A stretch of 64,000 nucleotides of DNA from Segniliparus rotundus DSM 44985 (GCF_000092825.1 NC_014168.1:372001-436000); one strand, 5' to 3'; shown: positions 36,671 to 46,438, counted from the first letter of the stretch. Numbers and translations: made by a program. Notes: generated by a model from the sequence alone, not told the origin.

Positions 36671-36797
36671 TCATGGAGAAGTTTCTGAGCATGTTCCGAG
36701 CAGAATTCCCAGAGAGACCGCATTTGCGAGGTATGGTCTTCACCATGCGTCCGAGTCATGCCCTCATCGCCCCCAGGGGCGGGTGCGGAGTGGCGGT

Positions 36798-38156
36798 ATG
36801 ACCGAATCGGTGGCCCCGAAGCGGCGGAAGGCGTCTCGTAAGGGGGCCACGCTCAGCGTCGCGTACGCGCTCTGCTTCGTTTTCGCCGTCGGCGCGAGTG
36901 TCGCAGTGGTGTACACGGGAAACGACATGTTGATGCGGTTCGGCCTCGTGTTCGCCTTGTGGGCGGCGCTGGGCTGGGCGTTCATCGCCGACCAGTCGCG
37001 GCGCAAAGCCGAGCTGGTCTCCGCCAAGGCCTCGGACTACAAGCTCATTTATGATCTGCAACTCGAACGGGAGATCGCAGCGCGGCATCATTACGAGCTT
37101 TCGTTGGAGGGCGAGTTACGCCGACAGCTGACGGCGGAGGCGGACTCGGCGACCCACAGCGCGCTCGCGGAGCTCCAACAACAAGTCGCGTTGCTGCGAG
37201 GGCAGCTGCAAGAGTTGTTGGATCAGGATCTCGAATACGACCAGCCCGCGTTGAAAGCGAGGGCGACCAGGCTCGATGAGCTTTTGGTGGCGAAGCAGTC
37301 GCTGGCCCCCACCGAATCGCAACCGCGCAAACGCGCGGCCCAGGCCCAGGACGACGCGGCCTCGCCTCGTTTGTGGCTGCCGTCCCAGCCGGACCAGGCG
37401 CGCCGCGAGCAGCCCCTCGTCCAGGAGCCCTCCGCGCCGGAGACTGTTGTGGAACAGGAAGCCCAGGGCAGCGGCGCCCAGGGCAAGGAAGCGCAGGAGC
37501 CTGCCGCCGAGCAATGGCGCCACGACGAACAGCAGGCCGCCTGGCCGCAGCAGCCCGAAGCCTGGCTTCAGGACCAGCGGCGGCAACCAAGTTCCTTGCA
37601 AGCCCTCGTCGATCCGGAGCCGCAAGAACGGCCTGCTGGCTGGCAGCAGCCGAAAGCGCCTCCTATGGCGGGGATGGAACCAGCCGCGGCGGCCGGGCAG
37701 ACGGTTGACTACCCGAGCTGGTACTCCCAATCGGAAGCGGCCCCGTCCGCTGTCGTGGAGCCACAGCAGCAGCAACAGCCGGGAGCCGCGGGCCAGGACG
37801 CCGGCAAAGCCCCTGGCTCCGGCAGGCACGAACAGCGCGACGCGGAGCCGCAGCCGCGATCAGAACCCTCGAGCGGCAAAGCCGGGAAGTCCAAGCACGC
37901 GGACAAGGCTGACAGGGCCAAGCCCGCCGAGTCGCGCGGCGGCCGCAGGGCCAAGCCGGCGGCGGGCGAGGACTCCTCGGTCCCGGCGCAGGAGCAGAGC
38001 GCGGCGGCGGACACGTTGGCCGCGGCCCATGCCTCCGGGCATTCCGTCAACGAACTGCTCTCACGGCTCAGCCCGGACGAGGCCGCCGGATACCATGGTC
38101 GGCGCAGACGAGCCAGGGCGCAGGACGCAGCCGTGTCGGACGAGGACATGCGCTGA
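36798..38156 (+). CDS. Membrane protein with coiled coil and long disordered Gln/Pro/Ala-rich tail (Rv3604c-like, DUF6779-type)
   Basis: 452 residues from ATG 36798 (GGAG upstream). Two membrane helices (about 20-40 and 46-63) precede a predicted coiled coil (LQLEREIAARHHYELSLEGE and on to about 155), then a low-complexity tail of almost 300 residues rich in Gln, Pro, Ala, Glu and Lys. A small conserved-looking C-terminal motif (HSVNELLSRLSPDEAAGYHG) ends it. It occupies the place of Rv3604c upstream of panC. A scaffold role at the membrane is plausible but only inferred. The Rossmann-type gene that separates Rv3604c from panC in M. tuberculosis (Rv3603c) is missing. Confidence 0.78.
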   Translation: MTESVAPKRRKASRKGATLSVAYALCFVFAVGASVAVVYTGNDMLMRFGLVFALWAALGWAFIADQSRRKAELVSAKASDYKLIYDLQLEREIAARHHYELSLEGELRRQLTAEADSATHSALAELQQQVALLRGQLQELLDQDLEYDQPALKARATRLDELLVAKQSLAPTESQPRKRAAQAQDDAASPRLWLPSQPDQARREQPLVQEPSAPETVVEQEAQGSGAQGKEAQEPAAEQWRHDEQQAAWPQQPEAWLQDQRRQPSSLQALVDPEPQERPAGWQQPKAPPMAGMEPAAAAGQTVDYPSWYSQSEAAPSAVVEPQQQQQPGAAGQDAGKAPGSGRHEQRDAEPQPRSEPSSGKAGKSKHADKADRAKPAESRGGRRAKPAAGEDSSVPAQEQSAAADTLAAAHASGHSVNELLSRLSPDEAAGYHGRRRRARAQDAAVSDEDMR

Positions 38157-38226
38157 ACCGCGGCAGCGGGCCGAACCCCAGCGAGGCGCGCGCGGAGCCC
38201 GATGCGCGCGAAGTGAACGGGAGAAG

Positions 38227-39108
38227 ATGACAAAAATGTCTCTCGGCCATACCGGCCCAGTGCTGTGCCACAGCCCGCAGCAGTTGCGCGAGCTTGCCGA
38301 CCGGCTGCGAGCGGTCGGCAAGCACATTGCCCTGGTCCCCACTATGGGAGCGCTGCACCACGGGCATCTGGCGCTGGTCGAACACGCCAAGCGCCTGCCG
38401 CACGCCACAGTGGTGGCCTCGGTCTTCGTCAATCCGCTGCAATTCGGCCAGGGCGAGGACTTCGAGCGTTACCCGAGGCCGCTCGCCGCCGACCTCGAAG
38501 CGCTCCGGCAGAAGAAAGTCCGCGTGGTCTACACCCCGGCCCCCGCCGCGATGTACCCGCTGGACGGGGGCGGCACCCAGGTTGTCCCCGGCCCGCTCGC
38601 CGACGAGCTCGAAGGAGCGCTCCGGCCCGGTCATTTCACGGGGGTGCTGACCGTCGTGATGAAGTTGCTCGCGGCGTGCGGCGCGACCTGGGCCGTGTTC
38701 GGCGAGAAAGACTACCAGCAGCTCACGCTGATCCGGCAGATGATCCGCGACCTCGACCTCCCGGTGTCCGCCATCGGCGTCCCCACAGTGCGCGAGGAGG
38801 ACGGCCTGGCCCTTTCGTCGCGCAACGTGTACTTGAGCCCGCATGAGCGCCAGCAAGCCGCAGGGCTTTCGGCGGCCCTGCGCGCCGGAGCGGCCGAGGG
38901 CGAGCGAGGCCCTGACGCGGTCCTCGGCGCGGCCCGCGCGACGCTGGAGGGCTACCCTGGCCTCGCCGTGGACTACCTGGAACTTCGAGACCCCGACCTG
39001 CGCCAGTGCCCGCAGCGCGGACCGGCGCGGTTGCTTGTGGCTGCCCGGTGCGGCACGACCCGGCTCATCGACAACATGCCGGTCTCGCTCGGCGACGGGG
39101 GACGCTGA
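38227..39108 (+). CDS. panC: Pantothenate synthetase
   Basis: 293 residues joining pantoate and beta-alanine with ATP. Motifs: VPTMGALHHGHLAL (37-50, HIGH-like), SVFVNPLQFGQGEDF, VFGEKDYQQL and SSRNVYLS, all with the expected catalytic residues. ATG 38227 with GGGAGAAG immediately upstream; an ATG three codons on is also possible. The stop overlaps the coaX start (TGATG). panD, which follows panC in mycobacteria, is absent here. Confidence 0.96.
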   Translation: MTKMSLGHTGPVLCHSPQQLRELADRLRAVGKHIALVPTMGALHHGHLALVEHAKRLPHATVVASVFVNPLQFGQGEDFERYPRPLAADLEALRQKKVRVVYTPAPAAMYPLDGGGTQVVPGPLADELEGALRPGHFTGVLTVVMKLLAACGATWAVFGEKDYQQLTLIRQMIRDLDLPVSAIGVPTVREEDGLALSSRNVYLSPHERQQAAGLSAALRAGAAEGERGPDAVLGAARATLEGYPGLAVDYLELRDPDLRQCPQRGPARLLVAARCGTTRLIDNMPVSLGDGGR

Positions 39109-39887
39109 TGCTGCTTGTGCTCGACATCGGCAACAGCAATGTGTCCTTCGGCCTGTACGAGGGCTCGGGCAGCGCCGCGCGGCTGGTCGGCTCGTGGCGG
39201 GCGCACACCGACCCGAAGCTCACCGGCGATGAGATCTACCTCGCCGCGGAGGGTTTCCTCGGCGAGCACATCGACCGGGTCGACGGGGTGTCCGCGTTGT
39301 CCACGGTCCCGGCTTTGCTGCGCGAGCTGCGTCTGATGATTCCCCGGTATTTCCCTGGGCGCAGGTCGTTGGTGGTGGAGCCTGGGGTCCGCACCGGGGT
39401 GCCGCTCCTCGTGGACAACCCGAAAGGGGTGGGAGCGGACCGGGTGGTCAACGCGTTGGCCGCGTTCCAGCAGTGCCAAAGCGCCTGCGTGGTGGTCGAC
39501 GCCGGGACGACCACTGTGGTGGACGCGGTCTCCGCGAAGGGCGAATTCCTCGGCGGCGCCATCGCGCCGGGCATGGCTATTTCGGTGGACGCGCTTTCGC
39601 AATGGGCCGCCACGATTCCAAAAGTGGAGTTGGTCAGGCCGAGGTCGGTGATCGGCAAAAGCACAGTCGAGTCGTTGCAGTCCGGTGTGCTGTTCGGCTT
39701 CGCGGGCCAGGTGGACGGCCTTGTGCGCAGGATGATCGGTGAGATCGGCGAGGCGCGCGTCGTGCTCACCGGCGGTCTGGCCCCGCTGCTCGTGGACGAG
39801 CTGGCCACGCCGTTCGCGCATGAGCCGGCGTTGACTTTGACCGGGTTGCGGATGGTGTTCGAGCGGCACATCCGCTCTGCTCGGTGA
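39108..39887 (+). CDS. coaX: Type III pantothenate kinase
   Basis: 259 residues, first step of CoA synthesis from pantothenate. The ASKHA-fold phosphate loops are DIGNSNVSFG (6-15) and VVDAGTTTVVD, with GADRVVNALAAF between and LTGGLAPLL late. The start shares one base with the panC stop, so the product of panC is used by a coupled neighbour. Corresponds to Rv3600c. Confidence 0.95.
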   Translation: MLLVLDIGNSNVSFGLYEGSGSAARLVGSWRAHTDPKLTGDEIYLAAEGFLGEHIDRVDGVSALSTVPALLRELRLMIPRYFPGRRSLVVEPGVRTGVPLLVDNPKGVGADRVVNALAAFQQCQSACVVVDAGTTTVVDAVSAKGEFLGGAIAPGMAISVDALSQWAATIPKVELVRPRSVIGKSTVESLQSGVLFGFAGQVDGLVRRMIGEIGEARVVLTGGLAPLLVDELATPFAHEPALTLTGLRMVFERHIRSAR

Positions 39888-39894
39888 TCTGCGC

Positions 39895-39923
39895 TTGCGC
39901 GCGCCGCTGTCGCCCCGCATACT
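39895..39923 (+). promoter_or_regulatory. Promoter of a leaderless poly-Cys mini-ORF
   Basis: -35 TTGCGC (39895-39900), 17-nt spacer, -10 CATACT (39918-39923). The -10 ends 6 nt before ATG 39930, the spacing of leaderless transcripts in this order. Confidence 0.6.
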
Positions 39924-39929
39924 GAGAGC

Positions 39930-39950
39930 ATGCTGCGTTGCTGTTGTTGA
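39930..39950 (+). CDS. Leaderless six-residue poly-cysteine leader peptide (candidate cysteine-responsive attenuator)
   Basis: ATG at 39930 is followed by codons reading M-L-R-C-C-C and a TGA at 39948-39950. Three consecutive Cys codons right at the end of a mini-ORF, a promoter spaced for a leaderless transcript, and a rhodanese-like (sulfur-metabolism) gene 81 nt downstream form the arrangement described for cysteine-responsive attenuators in mycobacteria, in which ribosome stalling on Cys codons frees the downstream ribosome site. The chance of three Cys codons in a row in such a place is low, but the ORF is very short, so this remains a strong inference rather than proof. Confidence 0.6.
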   Translation: MLRCCC

Positions 39951-40031
39951 ACCCGCCTCGGTTCCCCGCCCCGTGTCTTTGAGGGACAGTCTGACGAGCA
40001 CCGTGTCTGAGAACGCTGTTTCTGAGAAGAC

Positions 40032-40520
40032 GTGGGCGCACAGTTGCAACGCAGAAAGACAACCGCAGTGGCATTCTTCCCGCACACCTTGCCAACTTCC
40101 TCCGCCGGCCCGCTGGCTTCGGCCGCTCTCTTCCCGGAACGGCTCGCGGCGCACGACGTCCCGCTTGCCCTCGGCCGCGGCGCGGTCCTCGTCGATATCC
40201 GCGCCCAAACCGCTCGTTCCCGCCAGGGGGTGTTGACCGGAGCCCTCGCGATCGACCCGTTCGTGCTCGCGGCGCGGTGCGCGCCCGGCGGCGAAGAGAG
40301 CTTGCGGCGCGCCAGGGACACAGCGGTGTGGTGGGTCGTGGTCAGCGCCAACGGGCAGAGCTCTTTGCTCGCCGCGCGCCGGTTGCGGGCGGCCGGGCTC
40401 GAGCGGGTGTCGGACGTGGTGGGCGGTTTCGCCGCCTTGCGCGACGCGAGAATGGCCCTTTCGGCCTCGTCCGCCGCGCACGCCAAACGAGAGCAGTCCA
40501 CCTTCGCCGCCAACCTGTGA
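40032..40520 (+). CDS. Rhodanese-like domain protein with Ser in place of the catalytic Cys
   Basis: About 162 residues from GTG 40032 (GAGAAG just upstream; GTG 40068 is an alternative). The rhodanese fold is seen in GRGAVLVDIRAQTARSRQGV (49-68) and in VVVSANGQSSLLAARRLR, where the active loop should read Cys-x-x-Gly-x-Ser; Ser105 stands in the Cys position. Persulfide chemistry is therefore unlikely, and a regulatory or binding role may remain. The continuation GLERVSDVVGGFAAL is typical of the family. It lies between coaX and lysS, where Rv3599c (short, unknown) lies in M. tuberculosis, and is preceded by a poly-Cys leader ORF. Confidence 0.75.
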   Translation: MGAQLQRRKTTAVAFFPHTLPTSSAGPLASAALFPERLAAHDVPLALGRGAVLVDIRAQTARSRQGVLTGALAIDPFVLAARCAPGGEESLRRARDTAVWWVVVSANGQSSLLAARRLRAAGLERVSDVVGGFAALRDARMALSASSAAHAKREQSTFAANL

Positions 40521-40541
40521 GAGCAGGTACGCTGTTCGGCT

Positions 40542-42053
40542 GTGACTGAACAGACCAGCGAAGACCTTGATCTGCCCGAACAGCTGCGGATTCGCAGAGA
40601 GAAGCGGGACCGCGTGCTCGCGCGGGGCGAGGAGCCGTATCCGGTCGAGCTGCCGGTGACGCACGGGCTGGCCCAGATCCGGGAAGAGTTCGCCGACATC
40701 GAGACGGGGGCGAGCACCGGTGTTGTTGTCGCCGTCGCCGGTCGGGTGATTTTCCAACGCGACGCGGGCAAACTGCTCTTCGCGACCCTGCAAGCGGGCG
40801 ACGGCGCCAGGTTGCAGGCCATGGTGAGCCTGGCCGGGGTGGGCGAAGAGCCGCTGGCATTGTGGAAATCGGACGTCGATCTCGGCGACATTGTGTTCGT
40901 CCGAGGAGAGGTCGTCAGCTCCAAGCGGGGGGAGCTTTCCGTGCTGGCGGACAGTTGGCAGTTCGCCGCCAAGGCGTTGCGCCCCCTTCCGGTCGCGCAT
41001 AAGGAGCTGTCCGAGGAGGCCCAAGTCCGACAGCGGTATCTCGACCTGATTATGCGGCCAGAAGCGCGCTCTGTGGCGCGGACTCGCGTGGCGGTGCTCC
41101 GGGAGATGCGCTGCGCCCTCGAACGGCGGGGTTTCCTCGAAGTGGAAACCCCGATTCTGCAGACGATCCAAGGCGGCGCGAGCGCCCGGCCGTTCATCGC
41201 GCACTCGAACGCGCTCGATATTGACTTTTACCTCAGGATCGCCCCGGAGCTCTTTTTAAAACGATGCCTTGTCGGAGGTTTAGACCGGGTTTTCGAAATC
41301 AATCGGAATTTTCGCAATGAAGGAATTGACGCCACGCATTCCCCGGAGTTCACCATGCTGGAGGCCTACGAGGCGTATGGCACATATGACACGGTCGCGG
41401 CGTTGACGAGGGAACTCGTCCAAGAAGTCGCGCACGCCGTGTTCGGCTCCACGGAGCTGGTTTTGGCCGACGGCAGCGTGTACGACGTCGGTGGCGATTG
41501 GGCTGTTCTGGAAATGTACCCGTCTCTTTCCGACGCGCTCGGCACTGAGGTGGACCCGCAGACGCGCGTCGGGCGGCTGCGCGAGCTGGCGCTCAAAGCG
41601 GGTCTGGCGGAGGAGAAAATCAACTCCCTTGGCCATGGCAAACTGGTCGAAGAGCTTTGGGAGCACCTCGTCGGCGACCATCTGCGCGCGCCGACGTTCG
41701 TGCGGCATTTCCCCGCCGAGACTTCTCCGCTGACCCGTCAGCACCGCAGTATTGACGGCGTTGTGGAGAAATGGGATTTGTACGTCCGCGGTTTCGAGCT
41801 GGCGACTGGTTATTCCGAATTGGTCGATCCGGTCGTTCAGCGAGAGCGTTTCCAAGCGCAGGCCCTTCTGCGCAGCTCGGGCGATGGCGAGGCGATGCCT
41901 CTTGACGAAGACTTCCTTGCCGCGATGGAGCACGGCATGCCCCCGGCGGGTGGTTTGGGACTCGGCGTCGACCGGCTTATGACCGCGTTCACAGGGCTCG
42001 GAATCCGTGACACAGTGCTTTTCCCCATCACCCGCCCGAATTCTTCGGCGTAA
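40542..42053 (+). CDS. lysS: Lysyl-tRNA synthetase, class II
   Basis: 503 residues charging tRNA-Lys. An N-terminal OB-fold anticodon-binding domain (to about 150) leads to the class II catalytic core: motif 1 around [16 protein letters not shown], motif 2 in [22 protein letters not shown] (residues around 255) and motif 3 in [18 protein letters not shown] start at 40542, 21 nt after the rhodanese-like gene, with GAGCAGG upstream. A local AT-rich dip near 41225-41330 breaks the high GC of the gene but keeps the frame and motif 2 intact. Corresponds to Rv3598c. Confidence 0.96.
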   Translation: MTEQTSEDLDLPEQLRIRREKRDRVLARGEEPYPVELPVTHGLAQIREEFADIETGASTGVVVAVAGRVIFQRDAGKLLFATLQAGDGARLQAMVSLAGVGEEPLALWKSDVDLGDIVFVRGEVVSSKRGELSVLADSWQFAAKALRPLPVAHKELSEEAQVRQRYLDLIMRPEARSVARTRVAVLREMRCALERRGFLEVETPILQTIQGGASARPFIAHSNALDIDFYLRIAPELFLKRCLVGGLDRVFEINRNFRNEGIDATHSPEFTMLEAYEAYGTYDTVAALTRELVQEVAHAVFGSTELVLADGSVYDVGGDWAVLEMYPSLSDALGTEVDPQTRVGRLRELALKAGLAEEKINSLGHGKLVEELWEHLVGDHLRAPTFVRHFPAETSPLTRQHRSIDGVVEKWDLYVRGFELATGYSELVDPVVQRERFQAQALLRSSGDGEAMPLDEDFLAAMEHGMPPAGGLGLGVDRLMTAFTGLGIRDTVLFPITRPNSSA

Positions 42054-42340
42054 ATCCTCAGGACCGTTCCGAGGTTTCGCGCTCGAATGGCCGCCGTTGT
42101 TCTCGGGCCGTTGTCATTGTTCTCAACAGGGATTGTCCCGCCTGGTCGCGCCGTGGAGCCATTGAGCAGAAATCCTCGGCGCCGTCACGGGATTTCGATA
42201 TCGCCCCAGGAGTATGGGCGAGCCGATAGAAAGATTTCCGTGAAGTGTCGTATCCTGTAAGGGCAAGAGCGATGACGGAGCGAATCGAGGAAGAGGCGAT
42301 TCGCGGAAATGTGAAGATATAAGGAGACCGAGGAAACAAT

Positions 42341-42682
42341 ATGGCGAAAAAAGTCACCGTGACCATCATCGACGATGTGGACGGACAGAGCGTCGCGGCC
42401 GAGACGGTCTCATTCGGGCTCGACGGGGTGAGTTACACGATCGACCTCTCCGACAAGAACGCTAAGAAGTTGCGCGACGTTTTGGAGCCGTGGATTTCCA
42501 GCGCCACAAAGGTGGGCGGGCGCCGCAAGTCGGGCGTGAGCCCTGCGAAGGTCGCCGCGAAGGTCGACAAAGAGCAGCTCGGCCCGATTCGCGAGTGGGC
42601 GCGCGCGAACGGCTACGAGGTTTCTCCCCGAGGGCGTGTGCCGCAGCACATCATTGACGCGTACAACGCGAAAGAGCGCTGA
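42341..42682 (+). CDS. lsr2: Lsr2 nucleoid-associated xenogeneic silencer
   Basis: 113 residues. The N-terminal dimerisation domain starts [20 protein letters not shown], and the C-terminal DNA-binding domain ([19 protein letters not shown]) carries the RGR minor-groove motif (97-99). Lsr2 bridges AT-rich DNA, is the H-NS counterpart of actinobacteria and represses acquired genes. Ribosome site AAGGAGA. The 287-nt gap upstream is noticeably richer in A and T than its surroundings and may hold an autoregulatory site; TATCCT at 42251-42256 is a possible -10. Confidence 0.97.
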   Translation: MAKKVTVTIIDDVDGQSVAAETVSFGLDGVSYTIDLSDKNAKKLRDVLEPWISSATKVGGRRKSGVSPAKVAAKVDKEQLGPIREWARANGYEVSPRGRVPQHIIDAYNAKER

Positions 42683-42938
42683 ACACGAGCCGCCCTTCCG
42701 GGCATGTTCGCTCCGGGCGTACCGCTTCAGGGCGCAAATCGCCCCTTCTGCGCGTTCAGTCGGGTATGGTCAGGTATGGCTTTCCATCATGCGACCTCAC
42801 TGAACGCGTCGCGAAAAGTTCACAAGCAGAGCCTCTGTTGTGAACACGACGACCGCGTTCCCCACTACAGTGGAGAGAGTCGTGGAGACGTCGGGGTCGC
42901 GACAGCTTCTGACGGCGCACAGAGAAGGGTGATACAGA

Positions 42939-45467
42939 ATGTTTGAGAGATTTACCGACCGCGCACGTCGCGTTGTGGTCCTGGCCCAGGAAGAGGCCCG
43001 GATGCTCAACCACAACTACATCGGCACCGAGCACATTCTGTTGGGCCTCATCCACGAGGGCGAAGGCGTCGCGGCGAAGTCTTTGGAGTCCTTGGGGATC
43101 TCCTTGGAGGCCGTCCGCAGCCAGGTCGAGGAGATCATCGGCCAGGGCCAGCAGGGCCCCTCTGTGCACATTCCCTTCACGCCGAGGGCGAAGAAAGTGC
43201 TGGAGCTGTCCTTGCGCGAAGCGCTGCAGCTCGGCCACAACTACATCGGCACCGAGCACATCCTGCTCGGGCTGATCCGTGAGGGCGAAGGCGTCGCGGC
43301 GCAGGTCCTCGTCAAACTCGGGGCCGACCTGTCGCGGGTGCGCCAGCAAGTCATCCAGTTGCTCTCCGGCTACTCCGGCGGCGGCAAAGAGCCCGAGGCC
43401 GCCGGGGCCGGCGGCCGGGGCGGCGAGGCGGGCACCCCGTCCACCTCGCTGGTGCTCGACCAGTTCGGCCGCAACCTCACCCGCGCCGCGCTCGACGGCA
43501 AGCTCGACCCCGTCATCGGGCGCGAGAAAGAAATCGAGCGCGTCATGCAGGTGCTCTCGCGGCGGACCAAGAACAACCCGGTCCTCATCGGCGAGCCCGG
43601 CGTCGGCAAAACCGCCGTCGTGGAGGGCCTCGCGCAGGCCATCGTGCACGGCGAGGTCCCCGAGACGCTCAAAGACAAGCAGCTCTACACCCTCGACCTG
43701 GGTTCCTTGGTCGCGGGCAGCCGGTACCGGGGCGACTTCGAAGAACGGCTCAAGAAAGTCCTCAAGGAGATCAACTCCAGGGGCGACATCATCCTTTTCA
43801 TCGACGAGCTGCACACTCTGGTCGGCGCGGGCGCCGCCGAGGGCGCCATCGACGCGGCCTCGATCCTCAAGCCCAAGCTGGCCCGAGGCGAGCTGCAGAC
43901 CATCGGCGCGACCACGCTCGACGAATACCGCAAGTACATCGAGAAGGACGCCGCGCTGGAGCGCAGGTTCCAGCCGGTCCAGGTCGGGGAGCCCTCGGTG
44001 GAGCACACCATCGAGATCCTCAAGGGCCTGCGGGACCGCTACGAGGCCCACCACCGCGTGTCCATCACCGATTCGGCGCTGGCCGCCGCGGCTTCCCTCG
44101 CGGACCGCTACATCAACGACCGGTTCCTGCCGGACAAGGCCATCGACCTCATCGACGAGGCGGGCGCGCGGATGCGCATCCGCCGCATGACCGCGCCCCC
44201 CGACCTGCGCGAGTTCGACGAGAAAATCGCGAACACCCGTCGGCAGAAAGAGTCCGCGATCGACGAGCAGGACTTCGAGAAGGCGGCTGGCCTGCGCGAC
44301 ACGGAGAAGAAGCTCGTCGCGCAGCGCGCCGAACGGGAGAAGCAGTGGCGCTCCGGCGACATGGACGTCGTCGCCGAGGTGGACGAGGAAGAGATCGCGG
44401 AGGTGCTGGCCAACTGGACTGGCATCCCCGTCTTCAAACTCACCGAGGAAGAAACCGCCCGTCTGCTGCGCATGGAGGACGAGCTGCACAAACGGATCAT
44501 CGGCCAGCGCGACGCCGTCGCGGCGGTCGCCAAGGCGATCCGGCGCACCCGCGCGGGCCTGAAAGACCCCAAGCGCCCGTCCGGCTCGTTCATCTTCGCC
44601 GGCCCCTCCGGCGTCGGGAAGACCGAGCTGTCCAAGGCGCTCGCGAACTTCCTGTTCGGCGAGGACGACGCGCTCATCCAGATCGACATGGGCGAGTTCC
44701 ACGACCGCTTCACGGCCTCGCGCCTCTTCGGGGCTCCTCCGGGCTACGTCGGTTACGAAGAGGGCGGCCAGCTCACCGAGAAGGTGCGCCGCAAGCCGTT
44801 CTCCGTCGTGCTGTTCGACGAGATCGAGAAAGCGCACCACGAGATCTACAACACGCTGTTGCAGGTGCTCGAGGACGGCCGTCTCACCGACGGCCAAGGC
44901 CGCACCGTGGACTTCAAGAACACAGTGCTGATCTTCACCTCGAACCTCGGCACCTCCGACATCTCGAAGGCAGTCGGCTTGGGCTTCAGCTCGGGCGAGG
45001 GCAACACCTCGAACTACGAGCGGATGAAGCAAAAAGTCCAGGACGAGCTCAAGAAGCACTTCCGCCCCGAGTTCTTGAACCGCATCGACGAGATCGTCGT
45101 CTTCCACCAGCTCACGAACGAGGAGATCGTGAAGATGGTGGACTTGATGATCACTCGCGTGGCCGCGGCGCTCAAGGCGAAAGACATGGAGATCGAGCTC
45201 AGCGCGCAAGCGAAAGGGCTGTTGGCCAAGCGCGGCTTCGACCCGGTGCTCGGCGCCCGTCCGCTGCGCCGGACGATTCAGCGCGAGATCGAGGACCAGC
45301 TCTCGGAGAAGATCCTCTTCGGCGAGTTCGGCGCCGGGCAGAAGGTGCTTGTGGACGTCGAAGGCTGGGACGGCGAGTCCGCGGGCGAAGACGCCAAGTT
45401 CGTCTTCCGCGCGGCCGCAGCCGCCGAGCCGGTCCTCGCAGGCGCTGGGGAGCCCGCTGGCGAATAA
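42939..45467 (+). CDS. clpC: ATP-dependent Clp protease ATPase subunit ClpC (ClpC1)
   Basis: 842 residues. Two N-domain repeats (each with [15 protein letters not shown] or its twin, near 24 and 99), first AAA+ module with Walker A GEPGVGKT (218-225), a UVR-like middle domain ([18 protein letters not shown]), and second AAA+ module with GPSGVGKTE, then the ClpP-docking region. It unfolds substrates for ClpP1P2 and is essential in mycobacteria. GAAGGG precedes the ATG. The 256-nt gap after lsr2 holds no gene I can see; both the clpC promoter and the lsr2 end lie there. Corresponds to Rv3596c. Confidence 0.98.
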   Translation: MFERFTDRARRVVVLAQEEARMLNHNYIGTEHILLGLIHEGEGVAAKSLESLGISLEAVRSQVEEIIGQGQQGPSVHIPFTPRAKKVLELSLREALQLGHNYIGTEHILLGLIREGEGVAAQVLVKLGADLSRVRQQVIQLLSGYSGGGKEPEAAGAGGRGGEAGTPSTSLVLDQFGRNLTRAALDGKLDPVIGREKEIERVMQVLSRRTKNNPVLIGEPGVGKTAVVEGLAQAIVHGEVPETLKDKQLYTLDLGSLVAGSRYRGDFEERLKKVLKEINSRGDIILFIDELHTLVGAGAAEGAIDAASILKPKLARGELQTIGATTLDEYRKYIEKDAALERRFQPVQVGEPSVEHTIEILKGLRDRYEAHHRVSITDSALAAAASLADRYINDRFLPDKAIDLIDEAGARMRIRRMTAPPDLREFDEKIANTRRQKESAIDEQDFEKAAGLRDTEKKLVAQRAEREKQWRSGDMDVVAEVDEEEIAEVLANWTGIPVFKLTEEETARLLRMEDELHKRIIGQRDAVAAVAKAIRRTRAGLKDPKRPSGSFIFAGPSGVGKTELSKALANFLFGEDDALIQIDMGEFHDRFTASRLFGAPPGYVGYEEGGQLTEKVRRKPFSVVLFDEIEKAHHEIYNTLLQVLEDGRLTDGQGRTVDFKNTVLIFTSNLGTSDISKAVGLGFSSGEGNTSNYERMKQKVQDELKKHFRPEFLNRIDEIVVFHQLTNEEIVKMVDLMITRVAAALKAKDMEIELSAQAKGLLAKRGFDPVLGARPLRRTIQREIEDQLSEKILFGEFGAGQKVLVDVEGWDGESAGEDAKFVFRAAAAAEPVLAGAGEPAGE

Positions 45468-45520
45468 CGCCTGCTGGCCGAGAACGGCAGACACCGCGGT
45501 GGTTCGAGGGAACCAGGGAA

Positions 45521-46438
45521 ATGTTTGACCAGGCTGTGGCTTCGGCGCGGATTTTTGAGCACAAGGCCAGACATTCCGGCCGGAGTCCTGGCCTCGGCCG
45601 GACCATCCTGCTGCTGCACGGTTTGATGGGCCGGGGCAGCACCTGGTTCCGACATGTGCCGTGGCTGCAAGAGCTGGGACGGGTCATCACGTATGACGCG
45701 GCCTGGCATCAAGGACGCGACGTCGACGGCGGCAGCGTCGCGACAGAACGGTTCGTCGCAGAAGCGGCGGCCGTGCTCGAAGCGCACGCGGACATGCCAG
45801 CCGTGGTGATCGGCCATTCCATGGGCGGGCTGCACGCGTGGTGTTTGGCCGCCGCCCGGCCGGACCTGGTGCGAGCGCTCGTCGTGGAGGACATGGCCCC
45901 GGATTTCCGAGGCAGGACCTTGGGGCCGTGGGAGCCGTGGCTGCGGAGCTGGCCTGTGGACTTCCCCGACGCCGCATCGGTGGATTCGCTTGTGGGCGAG
46001 GTCGCCGGACGGTATTTCCGCGAGTCCTTCGACCGGCTCCCCGGCGGCGGCTACCGATTGCACGGGCACATCGACGCGTGGTGCGCCATCGCGGCGCAGT
46101 GGGGCGAGCGCGACTATTGGCCGGAATGGGAGGCGGTTTCGGCTCCGGCATTGCTGATCGAGGCCACAGGGGGCGTCACCCCGGAGGGCCAAATGCGCGC
46201 GATGGCGCAGCGCAAGCGGGACCAAGGCGGCCCGCTCGTCCGGCACGCCGCCCTCGACACGGGCCACCTCGCGCACGACACCGAGCCGCAGGCGTGCCGC
46301 CAGCTCGTGGCCGCGTTCTTAGCCCAAGACGTTGACCGCTCGGGCCACGACGAGCGCCATCGTGGCGAGCGCGACCATGCTTTGCGCCGCCATGAGTGCT
46401 TTGGCCCAATGGGTGAGCGGCATGGTGTCGGTCGGTGA
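45521..46438 (+). CDS. Alpha/beta hydrolase
   Basis: About 305 residues from ATG 45521 (AGGGAA upstream). Features: LLLHGLMGRGSTWFRHVPWL (oxyanion region 31-50), nucleophile Ser100 in IGHSMGGLHAW and a catalytic His in DTGHLAHD near 249. The domain ends near residue 265. The last 40 residues (from QDVDRSGHDERHRGERDHAL) are Arg/His-rich and lie antisense to the 3' end of the converging membrane protein gene, because the frame has no stop for 120 nt. Either the tail is a real extension or it is tolerated read-on. It resembles Rv3591c, found between clpC1 and mutY. Substrate unknown. Confidence 0.82.
   Translation: MFDQAVASARIFEHKARHSGRSPGLGRTILLLHGLMGRGSTWFRHVPWLQELGRVITYDAAWHQGRDVDGGSVATERFVAEAAAVLEAHADMPAVVIGHSMGGLHAWCLAAARPDLVRALVVEDMAPDFRGRTLGPWEPWLRSWPVDFPDAASVDSLVGEVAGRYFRESFDRLPGGGYRLHGHIDAWCAIAAQWGERDYWPEWEAVSAPALLIEATGGVTPEGQMRAMAQRKRDQGGPLVRHAALDTGHLAHDTEPQACRQLVAAFLAQDVDRSGHDERHRGERDHALRRHECFGPMGERHGVGR

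Noticed and set aside
41225..41330. AT-rich patch in lysS as a sign of insertion or transfer
   Set aside because: The patch encodes class II motif 2 in frame with no length change; it is a codon-use fluctuation, not foreign DNA.
42756..45494. 912-residue open frame on the minus strand
   Set aside because: It lies antisense to clpC, whose product has complete motifs. The product is repetitive Leu/Arg/Val/Asp text with no domain, the usual shadow of high-GC codon use.
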